Position numbers and translations under genes: made by a program
Part shown: piece by piece, positions 52,960 through 61,385 of the stretch
Layout of the letters: each line of letters opens with the position of its first letter
How positions within the stretch are numbered: position 1 is the first letter of the stretch
The notes under the pieces: model-generated
Told to the model about the DNA's origin: nothing
Database searches by the model: none
The model's input: only the letters and a program-made list of their open reading frames with translations
Source of the DNA: Pelagibius sp040217155
GTDB lineage: Bacteria; Pseudomonadota; Alphaproteobacteria; Kiloniellales; Kiloniellaceae
Direction of reading: 5' to 3'
Assembly: GCA_040217155.1 (NCBI GenBank)
Contig: JAVJNS010000036.1
Location: forward strand, 205,512 to 269,511
DNA: 64,000 nt

Positions 52960-52988
52960 ATATCACCCCGATTCGCGAAAATCGGCAA
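52960..52988 (-). promoter_or_regulatory. Promoter of the 26-codon mini-gene
   Basis: On the minus strand TTGCCG (52983-52988), a 17-base spacer and TGATAT (52960-52965). Predicted transcription starts near 52953, giving a leader of about 30 bases that contains the full Shine-Dalgarno sequence. Confidence 0.5.
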
Positions 52989-53024
52989 GTGATTTCGCAT
53001 CTCCATGATGCTACCGAGCGATGG

Positions 53025-53675
53025 CTAAAAGGTTAATTTGCCGCGCAGTTCGTCGAACGGCAGGCAGACGGACGACTTGTAGGCGGGCCGCTCGCAGAGG
53101 CGCCCGTACCAGGCCTCGACCTGCGGCAGGTGCGGCCGTTCGATTGGCATCTCGAACCAGCGGTAGAGCATGCTGCCGGCGGCGATGTCGGCCAGCGAGA
53201 GCGTATCGCCGGCGATGTACGCCCGTCCCGCGAGCTGCGTGTCGAGCACGGCCAGGCGCGCCGCGGTGCGGCCGCGGCGCTGCTCGATGCCTGACGCATC
53301 CTGCGCCGGCACCGGCGTGCGCACGCACATCCAGAAGATGTCGATCCAGTCGCGGTAGAGGGTGCTGGCGGTCCAGGCCAGCCACTGGTCGACAAGGGCG
53401 CGCTCCGCGGCGTCCTCGGGCCAGAAGATATCCCGGCCGTAGCGCGCGGCGAGGAAGCGCAGGATGGCCTCGCTCTCCCACACCACGGTGTCGTCGTCGC
53501 GCAGCGTCGGAACGCGGCCGTGTGGATTCATGGCGAGATAGGCGGGCTCGTTCAGCCCGCCGAACTTGCCGCCGGCGTCGATGCGCTCGTAGGGCAAGGC
53601 AAGCTCTTCCAGAAGCCAGACCGCCTTCTGCACGTTGCAGGAAGACAGGCGGCCCCACAGCGTCAGCTTTTCCAT
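53025..53675 (-). CDS. Glutathione S-transferase family protein
   Basis: 216 residues. The N-terminal thioredoxin-like domain has LTLWGRLSSCNVQKAVWLLE (Ser/Cys active-site region), RVPTLRDDDTVVWESEAI near residue 53 (cis-Pro and the Glu-Ser glutathione contact), then an all-helical C-terminal domain from about 90. This is a cytosolic GST of beta/theta-like type, probably detoxifying. Alone between the mini-gene and trpE on the same strand. Confidence 0.92.
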   Translation of the reverse strand: MEKLTLWGRLSSCNVQKAVWLLEELALPYERIDAGGKFGGLNEPAYLAMNPHGRVPTLRDDDTVVWESEAILRFLAARYGRDIFWPEDAAERALVDQWLAWTASTLYRDWIDIFWMCVRTPVPAQDASGIEQRRGRTAARLAVLDTQLAGRAYIAGDTLSLADIAAGSMLYRWFEMPIERPHLPQVEAWYGRLCERPAYKSSVCLPFDELRGKLTF

Positions 53676-53707
53676 GACAACTCCGGTCGGCGCGCAGATA
53701 AGGCCCG

Positions 53708-55219
53708 TTAGTTACCCCGCCGCGCGGCGAAGCGCACGGCTTCCTCGGCGGCGCGCAGCAGGGCGCGGGCCTTGTTCCAGCACTCCTGATGTTCCGACTC
53801 CGGCACCGAGTCGGCGACCAGACCGGCGCCAGCCTGAATGTGCATGGTGCCGTCCTTGACCACGGCGGTGCGCAGTGCGATGCAGGTGTCCATCGAACCG
53901 CCAGCGCCGAAGTAGCCGACGCAGCCGCCGTAGATGCCGCGCCGCTCCGGCTCCAACTCGTCGATGATCTCCATGGCCCGCACCTTGGGCGCGCCGGAGA
54001 CGGTGCCGGCGGGAAAGCCGGCGATCAGCGCGTCCATGGCATCCTTGCCCTCGGCCAGCTTGCCGTCGACGTTGGAGACGATGTGCATGACGTGGCTGTA
54101 CAACTCGATGACGTTGCGCTCGGTGACCTTGACGCTGCCGATCTCGGCGACGCGGCCGACGTCGTTGCGGCCGAGGTCGAGCAGCATAAGGTGCTCGGCC
54201 AGCTCCTTGGGATCGGACAGCAGGTCGTCGGCCAGGGCGCGGTCCTCGGCGGCGGTGGCGCCGCGCGGCCGGGTGCCGGCGATCGGCCGTATGGTCACCG
54301 TGTCGTCGCGCAGCCGTACCAGGATCTCGGGGCTCGAGCCGACGATGGCGAAACCGCCGAAGTCGATGAAGAACAGGAAGGGCGAAGGGTTCAGGCGCCG
54401 GAGCGCGCGGTAGAGCGCGAAGGGCGGCAGCTTGAAGGGCAGGGAGAGGCGCTGCGACAGCACCACCTGGAAGACGTCGCCGGCCAGGATGTAGTCCTTG
54501 GCCTTGGCGACCATACCGAGGAAGGTGTCGCGGGAGAGATTGGCGCCGGGCTCGGGCAGGTCTTCCAGATCGGCGATGACGTCGCGGCCCTGCGGCAGGG
54601 CGCGCGCGAAGTCCTGCGCCACGTCGCTCAAGCGCTCGCAGGCCTGCGCGTAGGCGGCCCGGACCGAGACGTCGCCGCGCGGCCAGACTGGCGTGAAGAC
54701 GGTGACCAAGTCCTCGACACGATCGAAGACCGCGACCACGGTGGGGCGGATGAACAGGCCGTCAGGCACGTCGATGGCCGGCGGATTGTGGTCCGGAAGA
54801 TCCTCCATCAGCCGCACGGTGTCGTAGCCCATATAGCCGAGCAGGCAGGAGGCCATGGGCGGCAGTCCGTCGGGCAGCTCGAAGCGGCATTCCTCGATGA
54901 GATCGCGCAGGCTGTCGAGCACCGGCCTGTCGAGCGGCTCGAAGCTGTCGCTGTCGAAGCGCGCCTTGCGGTTGATCTCCGCCTTGCCGCCGCGGCAGCG
55001 CCAGATCACGTCCGGGCGCATGCCGAGGAAGGAATAGCGGCCGATGATCGAGCCGCCCTCCACCGATTCGAAGAGAAAGGAGTTGGGCTTGGACTCGGCC
55101 AGCTTGAGAAAGGCGGAGACAGGCGTTTCCAGATCGGCGATCAGCGCCGTGTGCACCACCTGCGCCCGCCCGGCATCGTAGGCCGCCTCGAAGGCGGCGT
55201 AGTCGGGCGAGGTCTGCAT
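53708..55219 (-). CDS. trpE: Anthranilate synthase component I
   Basis: 503 residues. It converts chorismate to anthranilate with ammonia from TrpG. The tryptophan feedback region contains SFLFESVEGG near residue 47; the catalytic half contains PIAGTRPRGATAAEDRALAD near 312, LDLGRNDVGRVAEIGSVKV near 350 and FPAGTVSGAPKVRAMEIIDE near 400. It follows ppiD by five bases, so it is probably read from the ppiD promoter. The partner trpG lies about 5.2 kb downstream beyond accessory genes. Confidence 0.97.
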   Translation of the reverse strand: MQTSPDYAAFEAAYDAGRAQVVHTALIADLETPVSAFLKLAESKPNSFLFESVEGGSIIGRYSFLGMRPDVIWRCRGGKAEINRKARFDSDSFEPLDRPVLDSLRDLIEECRFELPDGLPPMASCLLGYMGYDTVRLMEDLPDHNPPAIDVPDGLFIRPTVVAVFDRVEDLVTVFTPVWPRGDVSVRAAYAQACERLSDVAQDFARALPQGRDVIADLEDLPEPGANLSRDTFLGMVAKAKDYILAGDVFQVVLSQRLSLPFKLPPFALYRALRRLNPSPFLFFIDFGGFAIVGSSPEILVRLRDDTVTIRPIAGTRPRGATAAEDRALADDLLSDPKELAEHLMLLDLGRNDVGRVAEIGSVKVTERNVIELYSHVMHIVSNVDGKLAEGKDAMDALIAGFPAGTVSGAPKVRAMEIIDELEPERRGIYGGCVGYFGAGGSMDTCIALRTAVVKDGTMHIQAGAGLVADSVPESEHQECWNKARALLRAAEEAVRFAARRGN

Positions 55220-55224
55220 GGCCG

Positions 55225-57105
55225 CTAGAATTCCGTGACGATCTGGTCGACCAGCCGCTGGTTCACCGTGACGTCGAAGTCGGCCTGCAGGGCGGCCAGG
55301 AACTGCTGGAAGATGTCATCCTGCAAGGAAGAGGTCAGCTGCTCGGAGATCTCCGCGAGGCGCGTGTCGCGGCCTTCGCTGTCCGGCGGCAGGACCTCCT
55401 TCAACTGGACGACGATCTGGCCGCCGGGGACGGCGAAACTGGCGGCGGCGCCGGCGTCGATCTCGAAGAGCTGCGGCGCAATGCGCGGATCGAGGGTCTG
55501 CTGCTGGCTGTTCTCGAAGCGCGTGACTGCCGGCGTTTCCTCGACGCTCAGGCCTTCGGCTTCGGCGACCGCGGCGATGTCGCGGCCTTCATTGAGACGC
55601 CCGGCGATGGCGTCGCCCATTTCCTTGGCGCGCCGCGCCCGCTCGTTCTCGCGCCACAGTTCGACGACCTGCTCGCGCACCTCGGCGAGCGGCTGTTTCT
55701 GCGCCGGCGTCTCGCCGTCGACGCGGACAATGAAGAAGTCGCCCTCCAGGCTTTCGCTCAAAACGCTGGTCTCACCGGACGGCGTCGCGTTGAGGACGGC
55801 GAGGAAGTCTTCCAGGGGCGGCAGACCGTCCAGCACTTCGTCGTTCGGCGCCCGGCCCTGGCTGTCGATGGCGGCGATCTTGCGAAGCTCGACGTTCGTT
55901 TGATCGGCGGCCTGCTCCAGGCTGGCGCCGCTGGCCAGTTCCTCGTCGAACTGGTTGGCGAGCTCGACGACGATGTTGATGGCCTCTTCCTCGACCAGGG
56001 TCCGGCGCAGCTCGTCGGCATAGTCCTCGAGGCTTGCCTCTTCGGCCGGCTCGATTTCCCGTACCAGCACCACATGCCAGCCTAACGGCGACTGAATGGG
56101 TCTGCTGGTCTGGCCGGCCGCCAGCGCGAAGACCGGCGCGCCGAGCGCGGCGGGCAGGTCGTTCTGGGACAGCGTGCCGAGGTCGACCGGCGGGCGTCCG
56201 GTCGCCTCTTCGACGGCAGCCGCGAAGTCGGCGCCCGCGGCGAGACGGTCGGCCAGGGCCTCGGCGGCAGCCTCGTCCGGCACCACGGCCTGGCTGACGC
56301 TGCGCCGCTCCGGCGCGAAGAGATCGGCCTTGCGGGCCTCGAAGGCCTCGGCGACCCTGGCGTCGGAAACCGCGACCTCGGCCGCCGCGTCGTCCACGCT
56401 CAGCACCGCCAGCGAGATCGACTTGTAGGCCGGCTTCATGAAGCGGCTGTCGGCGTTGTCGTAGGTTTCCTGCAGGGCGGTACTGTCGGGTTCGCCGATA
56501 TCCTCGAAGCGTGCCGCATCGATCGTGAGGTAGTCGGCGATCCGGCGCTCGCCGCGATAGGACAGGAACTGCTCGGCCAGACTCTCCGGCGCCACGGCGG
56601 CGGCGGTGACCGCGCTGGTCAGCTGTTGGCGCAGGCTCTCCTTGCTCAGCAGGGCCAGATATCCCTGCTCGGTCATGTTGATCTGGCGCAGGAAGAGGGT
56701 GAAGCGGTTGCCGTCAAAGCGGCCGGTCCCGTCCTGGAAGCCGGGGTTCTCCAGCAACTGGCGATGCATCTGGTCTTCGGTGAGCAACAGCCCCATGCGC
56801 GCGACCTGTTCATCCAGGATGGCCTGGCTGATCATCCGGCTGAGCACCTGCTGTGGGATGCCGAAGGCGCGCATCTGCTGGCCGGTCAGCTGGGCACCCA
56901 GACGACGGTTAAGGTTGACAACCTCGCGGCTCAGTTCGCGGGCGTAGGCTTGCTGGTCGATGACCGTGTCGCCGACCTCCGCGACCGCCACGGCGGAGCC
57001 GCCGCTGCGGAAGATATCCCCAATGCCCCAGACCGCGAAACTGAGGATCAGCAGGCTGAACAGGATGACCGTGACGATCTTGACGAGCAGGTTGCGGGTC
57101 TTCAT
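55225..57105 (-). CDS. ppiD: SurA N-terminal/PpiD-type membrane-anchored peptidyl-prolyl isomerase
   Basis: 626 residues. A cytoplasmic start MKTRNLLVKIV leads into one transmembrane helix at about residues 12-30, then a SurA-like chaperone region to about 230, a parvulin PPIase domain at about 260-360 (SQNDLPAALGAPVFALAAG, GWHVVLV), and a helical C-terminal chaperone part. It acts in the periplasm on newly exported proteins. In many alphaproteobacteria the order is tpiA/ppiD/trpE, as here. Confidence 0.92.
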   Translation of the reverse strand: MKTRNLLVKIVTVILFSLLILSFAVWGIGDIFRSGGSAVAVAEVGDTVIDQQAYARELSREVVNLNRRLGAQLTGQQMRAFGIPQQVLSRMISQAILDEQVARMGLLLTEDQMHRQLLENPGFQDGTGRFDGNRFTLFLRQINMTEQGYLALLSKESLRQQLTSAVTAAAVAPESLAEQFLSYRGERRIADYLTIDAARFEDIGEPDSTALQETYDNADSRFMKPAYKSISLAVLSVDDAAAEVAVSDARVAEAFEARKADLFAPERRSVSQAVVPDEAAAEALADRLAAGADFAAAVEEATGRPPVDLGTLSQNDLPAALGAPVFALAAGQTSRPIQSPLGWHVVLVREIEPAEEASLEDYADELRRTLVEEEAINIVVELANQFDEELASGASLEQAADQTNVELRKIAAIDSQGRAPNDEVLDGLPPLEDFLAVLNATPSGETSVLSESLEGDFFIVRVDGETPAQKQPLAEVREQVVELWRENERARRAKEMGDAIAGRLNEGRDIAAVAEAEGLSVEETPAVTRFENSQQQTLDPRIAPQLFEIDAGAAASFAVPGGQIVVQLKEVLPPDSEGRDTRLAEISEQLTSSLQDDIFQQFLAALQADFDVTVNQRLVDQIVTEF

Positions 57106-57333
57106 GACGATGAACTGGCTTCACAAGGTTTCATGGAAACGGGCGATCCCGGACAGCCCCCGCGGCCGCCGGCAGCACGGGGCCGGGGCCCGGGGCAGCG
57201 GGCGCGGCAGTGTAGAAAGGCGCCTTGGCCCGGGCAACAAGCAATTCCGCCTAATTTTTAGCTCCTTGGCGGGCTTGGCCTCGCCGCAATCGCCGTGTTA
57301 GTTAGGCTCGGGCAGCTGGCAGAGGAAACAGCG

Positions 57334-58077
57334 ATGAAAGCTTTGATTGCGGGCAATTGGAAGATGAACGGCCTGGCGGCGGACGCCAAGGCCCTCGCCG
57401 AAGGCCTGCGTCGCCTCAGCGCGCAAGCCGATGCCGGCGCCGAAATCCTCGTCTGCCCGCCCTTTCCCTACCTTGGATTGGTGGCGCAGGGCGTCAGCGG
57501 CAGCCGTATTGCCTTGGGCGCGCAGGACTGCCATAGCGCCGCCCAGGGCGCGCACACCGGCGACACCGCCGCGCCGATGCTGCGCGACGTCGGCTGCAGC
57601 TACGTCATCGTCGGCCATTCCGAGCGGCGCGCCGACCACGGCGAAACCGACGCCGAGGTCAGGCACAAAGCCGAGGCGGGGCTGGCTGGAGGCCTGGTGC
57701 CCATCGTCTGCGTCGGCGAGACCGAGGAACAGCGCACTGCGGGCCAGACCCTGGCGGTGATCGCCCGCCAGGTGAAGGGCTCCGTTCCGGTCGGCATGGA
57801 GGCGCAGCGGCTGGTGGTGGCCTATGAGCCGGTCTGGGCCATCGGCACCGGGCGCACCGCGACAGCCGCCGACATCGTGCCGGTCCATGCCGAAATCCGC
57901 CGCCTGCTGGCCGGCCTGGTCGGCGAAGGGGCCAAGAAAGTGCGAATCCTCTACGGCGGCTCGGTCAAGCCGGACAATGCCGGCGAACTGCTGTCCCAGG
58001 CCAACGTCGACGGCGCCCTGGTCGGCGGCGCCAGCCTCAAGGCCGAGAATTTCTGGGCCATCGCCCAAAGTGCCTAG
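57334..58077 (+). CDS. tpiA: Triosephosphate isomerase
   Basis: 247 residues, TIM-barrel enzyme of glycolysis. IAGNWKMNG is at the N-terminus (catalytic Asn/Lys), VGHSERR near residue 92 (catalytic His), AYEPVWAIGTG near 165 (catalytic Glu), and the C-terminal phosphate loop is LYGGSVKPDNA. The ATG at 57334 gives MKALIAGNWK. Divergent from ppiD across 228 bases without another gene. Confidence 0.97.
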   Translation: MKALIAGNWKMNGLAADAKALAEGLRRLSAQADAGAEILVCPPFPYLGLVAQGVSGSRIALGAQDCHSAAQGAHTGDTAAPMLRDVGCSYVIVGHSERRADHGETDAEVRHKAEAGLAGGLVPIVCVGETEEQRTAGQTLAVIARQVKGSVPVGMEAQRLVVAYEPVWAIGTGRTATAADIVPVHAEIRRLLAGLVGEGAKKVRILYGGSVKPDNAGELLSQANVDGALVGGASLKAENFWAIAQSA

Positions 58078-58087
58078 CGCCCAGGGG

Positions 58088-58106
58088 GGCCGGACAGTGC
58101 CCGGCC
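58088..58106 (+). terminator. Hairpin after tpiA
   Basis: GGCCGG-ACAGTGC-CCGGCC, a six-pair GC stem ten bases past the tpiA stop. An A-run, not a T-run, follows at 58125, so strength is uncertain. Confidence 0.45.
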
Positions 58107-58236
58107 GATCACGCTCCGGCGGCCAAAAAATGTAGTGTTTTCGCTGGTCTTTCCGGGCCGAAGCCATTACATAGCCGGGCAACAGCGGCCCCGGATAAAA
58201 TCGTTCTCAGGCCCTGACCCCAGGTAGACAGGCATC

Positions 58237-58581
58237 ATGCAACAAGTACTTCTCGTCGTTCACATCCTCCTGGCGCTCGCCCTGATCGGCGTGGTGCTGC
58301 TGCAGCGGAGCGAGGGCGGCGGCCTTGGCATCGGCGGCGGAAGCGGTGGCGGCGGTGGCGGCATGGGCGGCTTCCTGACCGGGCGCGGCACGGCCAATCT
58401 GCTGACCCGCACCACGGCGATCCTCGCCGCCTCCTTCATGGTCACCAGCCTGCTGCTGACCATCCTGGCTGGCACCAACGAGCCGCGCTCGATCCTCGAT
58501 ACCCTGCCGAGCGAGACGTCGAGCGAGCCCGCTCCCGCAGCGCCGGCCGCACCGAGCGAACCGACCGTTCCCACCCAGTAA
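58237..58581 (+). CDS. secG: Preprotein translocase subunit SecG
   Basis: 114 residues. Two transmembrane helices (QVLLVVHILLALALIGVVLL at residues 3-22 and ILAASFMVTSLLLTILAG near 65) flank the conserved loop LLQRSEGGGLGIGGGSGGG; the tail is Ala/Pro/Glu-rich. It assists SecYE. The position before pyrG is standard in proteobacteria. Confidence 0.95.
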   Translation: MQQVLLVVHILLALALIGVVLLQRSEGGGLGIGGGSGGGGGGMGGFLTGRGTANLLTRTTAILAASFMVTSLLLTILAGTNEPRSILDTLPSETSSEPAPAAPAAPSEPTVPTQ

Positions 58582-58860
58582 GGCGGGTATTTCGCGCTTA
58601 AGGCGATCGGCGGCCGCGCGACGGCGCCTGCGTCCGCGCGAATCGACGCGCCGCCGCGCTCCGCCGGGCGCCGGCCGCCGAGCGGGCCAGCACGACTCAG
58701 CCGGCGGCCCAACCGACCGCCCCACCGGCTGCGCCGGGCCGTGAAGCGGCGTGAACCTTTGCGGAATTCGGCCAGCCTCGCGCGGCGGCGTGAGGCATCG
58801 TTGCATTGTCATTCTTCGAGGCTTGCTTAGTCCCTCATGATCGTTCAATAGTCTTCGCCC
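58582..58860. other. Spacer between secG and pyrG
   Basis: No gene is supported. It is very GC-rich to about 58760, then turns AT-richer towards pyrG (58795-58860), where the pyrG promoter should lie. A stretch around 58690-58750 reads like a SecG-type Ala/Pro/Gln tail in one frame but has no start and is out of frame with secG. Confidence 0.35.
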
Positions 58861-60486
58861 ATGGCGCGGTTCATCTTCATCACCGGCGGCGTGGTTTCCT
58901 CCCTCGGCAAAGGTCTCTGTGCGGCGGCACTCGGTTCGCTGTTGCAGGCCCGCGGGTTCAAGGTCCGTCTGCGTAAGCTCGACCCCTACCTGAACGTCGA
59001 TCCGGGAACCATGTCGCCCTATCAGCATGGCGAGGTCTATGTCACCGACGACGGTGCCGAGACCGACCTGGATCTCGGTCACTACGAGCGTTTCACCGGC
59101 GTACCGGAACGCAAGAGCGACAATGTCACCACGGGACAGATTTATTCGCAGGTCCTGGCACGCGAGCGGCGCGGCGACTATCTCGGCGCCACGGTACAGG
59201 TGATTCCCCACGTCACCGATGCGATCAAGGCCTTCGTGCGCTCCGATCTCAGCGACGAGGACTTCGTGATCTGCGAGATTGGCGGCACGGTCGGCGACAT
59301 CGAGGGCCTGCCTTTCCTGGAGGCGATCCGACAGCTCGGCAACGAACTCGGCCGCGAGCGCAGCCTGTTCCTTCACTGCACGCTGATCCCCTACATCGCC
59401 GCGGCCGGAGAGCTGAAGACCAAACCGACCCAGCACTCGGTGAAGGAACTGCAGTCGGTCGGCATCAAGCCGGACATCCTGGTGTGCCGCGCCGAGCGGG
59501 AAATTCCCAAGGAGGAGCGCCGCAAGATCGCGCTGTTCTGCAACGTGCGCGAGGAAGCCGTCATCCAGGCGCTCGACGTGGCCTCGATCTACGCCGTGCC
59601 CCGGGCCTATCACGAGGAAGGCCTGGACGACGAGGTCTGCCGGCATTTCCAGATCGATGCGCCGCAGCCGGAGCTGGCGCAGTGGGACTACGTGACCCAG
59701 CGCATCCGCGAGCCCGACGGCGAGGTGACCATCGGCGTGATCGGCAAGTACGTCAGCCTGCTCGACGCGTACAAGTCGCTGGCGGAATCCCTGGCGCACG
59801 GCGGCATCGCCAACAACGTGAAGGTCAATGTCACCTGGCTCGATTCGGAGATCTTCGAGAGCGAAGGCACCATCCATCAGCTCGAGGGCGTGGACGGTAT
59901 CCTGGTCCCCGGTGGCTTCGGCGAGCGCGGCGCCGAGGGCAAAATCGCCGCGGCGCGTTTCGCGCGGGAGCATCAGGTGCCCTATTTCGGCATCTGCTTC
60001 GGGATGCAGATGGCGGTGATCGAAGCGGCGCGCAATCTAGCCGAACTGCCGCAGGCGGGCTCGACCGAGTTCGGCAACCCCGGCGATCCGGTGGTCGGCC
60101 TGATGACCGAGTGGTCACGCGGCAACGAAGTCGAGCGGCGCGACGTCGAGAGCGATCTGGGCGGCACCATGCGGCTCGGCGCCTACCCCTGCATTCTCAC
60201 GCCGGGTTCCAAGGTGCGAGATATCTACGGCGCCGATTCCATCAGCGAACGCCATCGCCACCGCTATGAGGTGAACATCAATTACCGCGAGACGCTGGAG
60301 CAGGCCGGCCTGCTGTTCTCCGGACTGTCGCCGGACGGGGTGCTGCCGGAGATTGTCGAACTCCCCTCGCATCCCTGGTTCGTCGGCGTTCAGTTCCACC
60401 CGGAGCTGAAGTCCAAGCCGCTCGATCCGCACCCGCTGTTCACGTCCTTCGTGGCCGCCGCGGTGGAACAGTCGCGCCTGGTTTAG
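58861..60486 (+). CDS. pyrG: CTP synthase
   Basis: 541 residues. It aminates UTP to CTP. The synthetase domain begins FIFITGGVVSSLGKGLCAAA and includes YLNVDPGTMSPYQHGEVYVT near residue 42 and EIGGTVGDIEGLPFLEAIRQ near 140. The glutaminase domain has PYFGICFGMQMAVIEAAR near 378 with the nucleophilic Cys, and VQFHPELKSKP near 510. Complete. Confidence 0.98.
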   Translation: MARFIFITGGVVSSLGKGLCAAALGSLLQARGFKVRLRKLDPYLNVDPGTMSPYQHGEVYVTDDGAETDLDLGHYERFTGVPERKSDNVTTGQIYSQVLARERRGDYLGATVQVIPHVTDAIKAFVRSDLSDEDFVICEIGGTVGDIEGLPFLEAIRQLGNELGRERSLFLHCTLIPYIAAAGELKTKPTQHSVKELQSVGIKPDILVCRAEREIPKEERRKIALFCNVREEAVIQALDVASIYAVPRAYHEEGLDDEVCRHFQIDAPQPELAQWDYVTQRIREPDGEVTIGVIGKYVSLLDAYKSLAESLAHGGIANNVKVNVTWLDSEIFESEGTIHQLEGVDGILVPGGFGERGAEGKIAAARFAREHQVPYFGICFGMQMAVIEAARNLAELPQAGSTEFGNPGDPVVGLMTEWSRGNEVERRDVESDLGGTMRLGAYPCILTPGSKVRDIYGADSISERHRHRYEVNINYRETLEQAGLLFSGLSPDGVLPEIVELPSHPWFVGVQFHPELKSKPLDPHPLFTSFVAAAVEQSRLV

Positions 60487-60518
60487 CCGACAGACGAAAT
60501 AGCCGGCTCCCCGATCGA

Positions 60519-60555
60519 TCTCGTGCTTCGAGACGCTGCCCTCCTCGGCAGGAGG
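60519..60555. repeat. Double hairpin between pyrG and merR
   Basis: TCTCG-TGCTT-CGAGA (60519-60533) is followed by CCTCCT-CGGC-AGGAGG (60540-60555). The CTTCGAGACG...CTCCTC arrangement resembles dispersed intergenic repeats of alphaproteobacteria (inference). It could end transcription from both convergent genes. Confidence 0.5.
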
Positions 60556-60577
60556 TCGATCATCTCAAGACCCTACC

Positions 60578-61015
60578 TCACTCGAATGCCGAGCTGTCGG
60601 CCCAGAGCGCGTCGATGACCGGACAGTCCGGAACGGCGCCGCCGCTGCATTCTCTTGAGATCTTGGCCAAAGTGCGCTCGAGGCGTTTGAGATCGGCGAG
60701 TTTCTGGCGGACGCTGTGTAGGTGGTCGATCGTCAGGTCGTGGATTTCCGCGCAGGTATAGGCCTCGGAATCGACCAGCGACAGCAGGCTGCGCAGTTCC
60801 TCGATGCTGAAGCCCAATTTACGGCCGCGCAGAATGAACCGCAAGCGGCGCTGGTCGCCGGTCCTATAGAGCCGGTGCCCGCCCCGCGAGCGCGCCGGCG
60901 GCGGGAGCAGTCCGATTTTCTCGTAGTAGCGCACCGTCTCCAGGTGGCAGCGCGACCGTTTGGCGAGCTCTCCCCGGGTGATCGGGGCTCGGTGGTGGTG
61001 AACGGCATGGCGCAG
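60578..61015 (-). CDS. merR: Mercury-responsive regulator MerR, start unclear
   Basis: About 145 residues in frame. HTH ITRGELAKRSRCHLETVRYY, then ARSRGGHRLYRT; the three mercury-binding cysteines are in AYTCAEIHDL and SRECSGGAVPDCPVI, as in true MerR. The frame has no ATG, GTG or TTG at the expected place: the coordinate uses a CTG. An ATG at 61008, ideally placed beside the operator, is in a different frame and would join the HTH frame if the four-C run at 60984-60987 had five. Either a non-standard start or a one-base loss. Divergent from merF. Confidence 0.85.
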   Translation of the reverse strand: MRHAVHHHRAPITRGELAKRSRCHLETVRYYEKIGLLPPPARSRGGHRLYRTGDQRRLRFILRGRKLGFSIEELRSLLSLVDSEAYTCAEIHDLTIDHLHSVRQKLADLKRLERTLAKISRECSGGAVPDCPVIDALWADSSAFE

Positions 61016-61023
61016 TTTTCCGC

Positions 61024-61054
61024 TTGTACCTGTAGTTACTACAGAGTCTAGGCT
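61024..61054 (+). promoter_or_regulatory. mer operator/promoter with 19-bp spacer
   Basis: TTGTAC (61024-61029), a 19-base spacer, TAGGCT (61049-61054), with the perfect dyad CTGTAGT-T-ACTACAG (61030-61044) inside the spacer. This over-long spacer is the hallmark of promoters that MerR untwists on binding Hg(II). It drives merF-merA and probably also silences the divergent merR. Confidence 0.85.
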
Positions 61055-61154
61055 AGCAGCAGTCGCAACGGCGGAGCAATGGCGGTGGCCGCAGGGCGTG
61101 GATCGCCGCCGCGCTCCGCCTTCGCACTGCAGGAAAATTGGAAAGCTCCGATCC

Positions 61155-61385
61155 ATGAACGATAGAAAATTGCTCGCGACCGGTGTGATCGGCACCGTCA
61201 TCACCGCGCTCTGCTGCTTTACCCCGATTCTCGTCGTGCTGCTCGGTGTGGTCGGACTCTCGGCCATCCTCGGCTGGCTCGATTACGTTCTTTTTCCGGC
61301 ACTCGCCTTCTTTATCGGCCTGACCGTCTATGCCCTCTATCGGCGCCGACGACGTCTTGCCGCGACTTCGGAGCAGCGCTCATGA
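61155..61385 (+). CDS. merF: Mercury transport protein MerF
   Basis: 76 residues, small inner-membrane Hg(II) carrier. Two transmembrane helices with the metal-binding vicinal pair in ALCCFTPILVVLLG (Cys20-Cys21); the second helix is DYVLFPALAFFIGLTVYAL. The Cys pair seen in the C-terminal part of some MerF proteins is missing here; the tail is Arg-rich. ATGA overlap with merA. No merT, merP or merB is present. Confidence 0.92.
   Translation: MNDRKLLATGVIGTVITALCCFTPILVVLLGVVGLSAILGWLDYVLFPALAFFIGLTVYALYRRRRRLAATSEQRS

Noticed and set aside
58690..58752. Out-of-frame Ala/Pro/Gln-rich tail after secG, possible frameshifted SecG C-terminus
   Set aside because: SecG already has a complete family-length tail and stop; low-complexity matches in GC-rich DNA are common.
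61098..61154. Longer MerF start
   Set aside because: MerF proteins start close to the first helix; ATG 61155 (MNDRKLLATG) fits the family, while the extension is Arg/Pro-rich.
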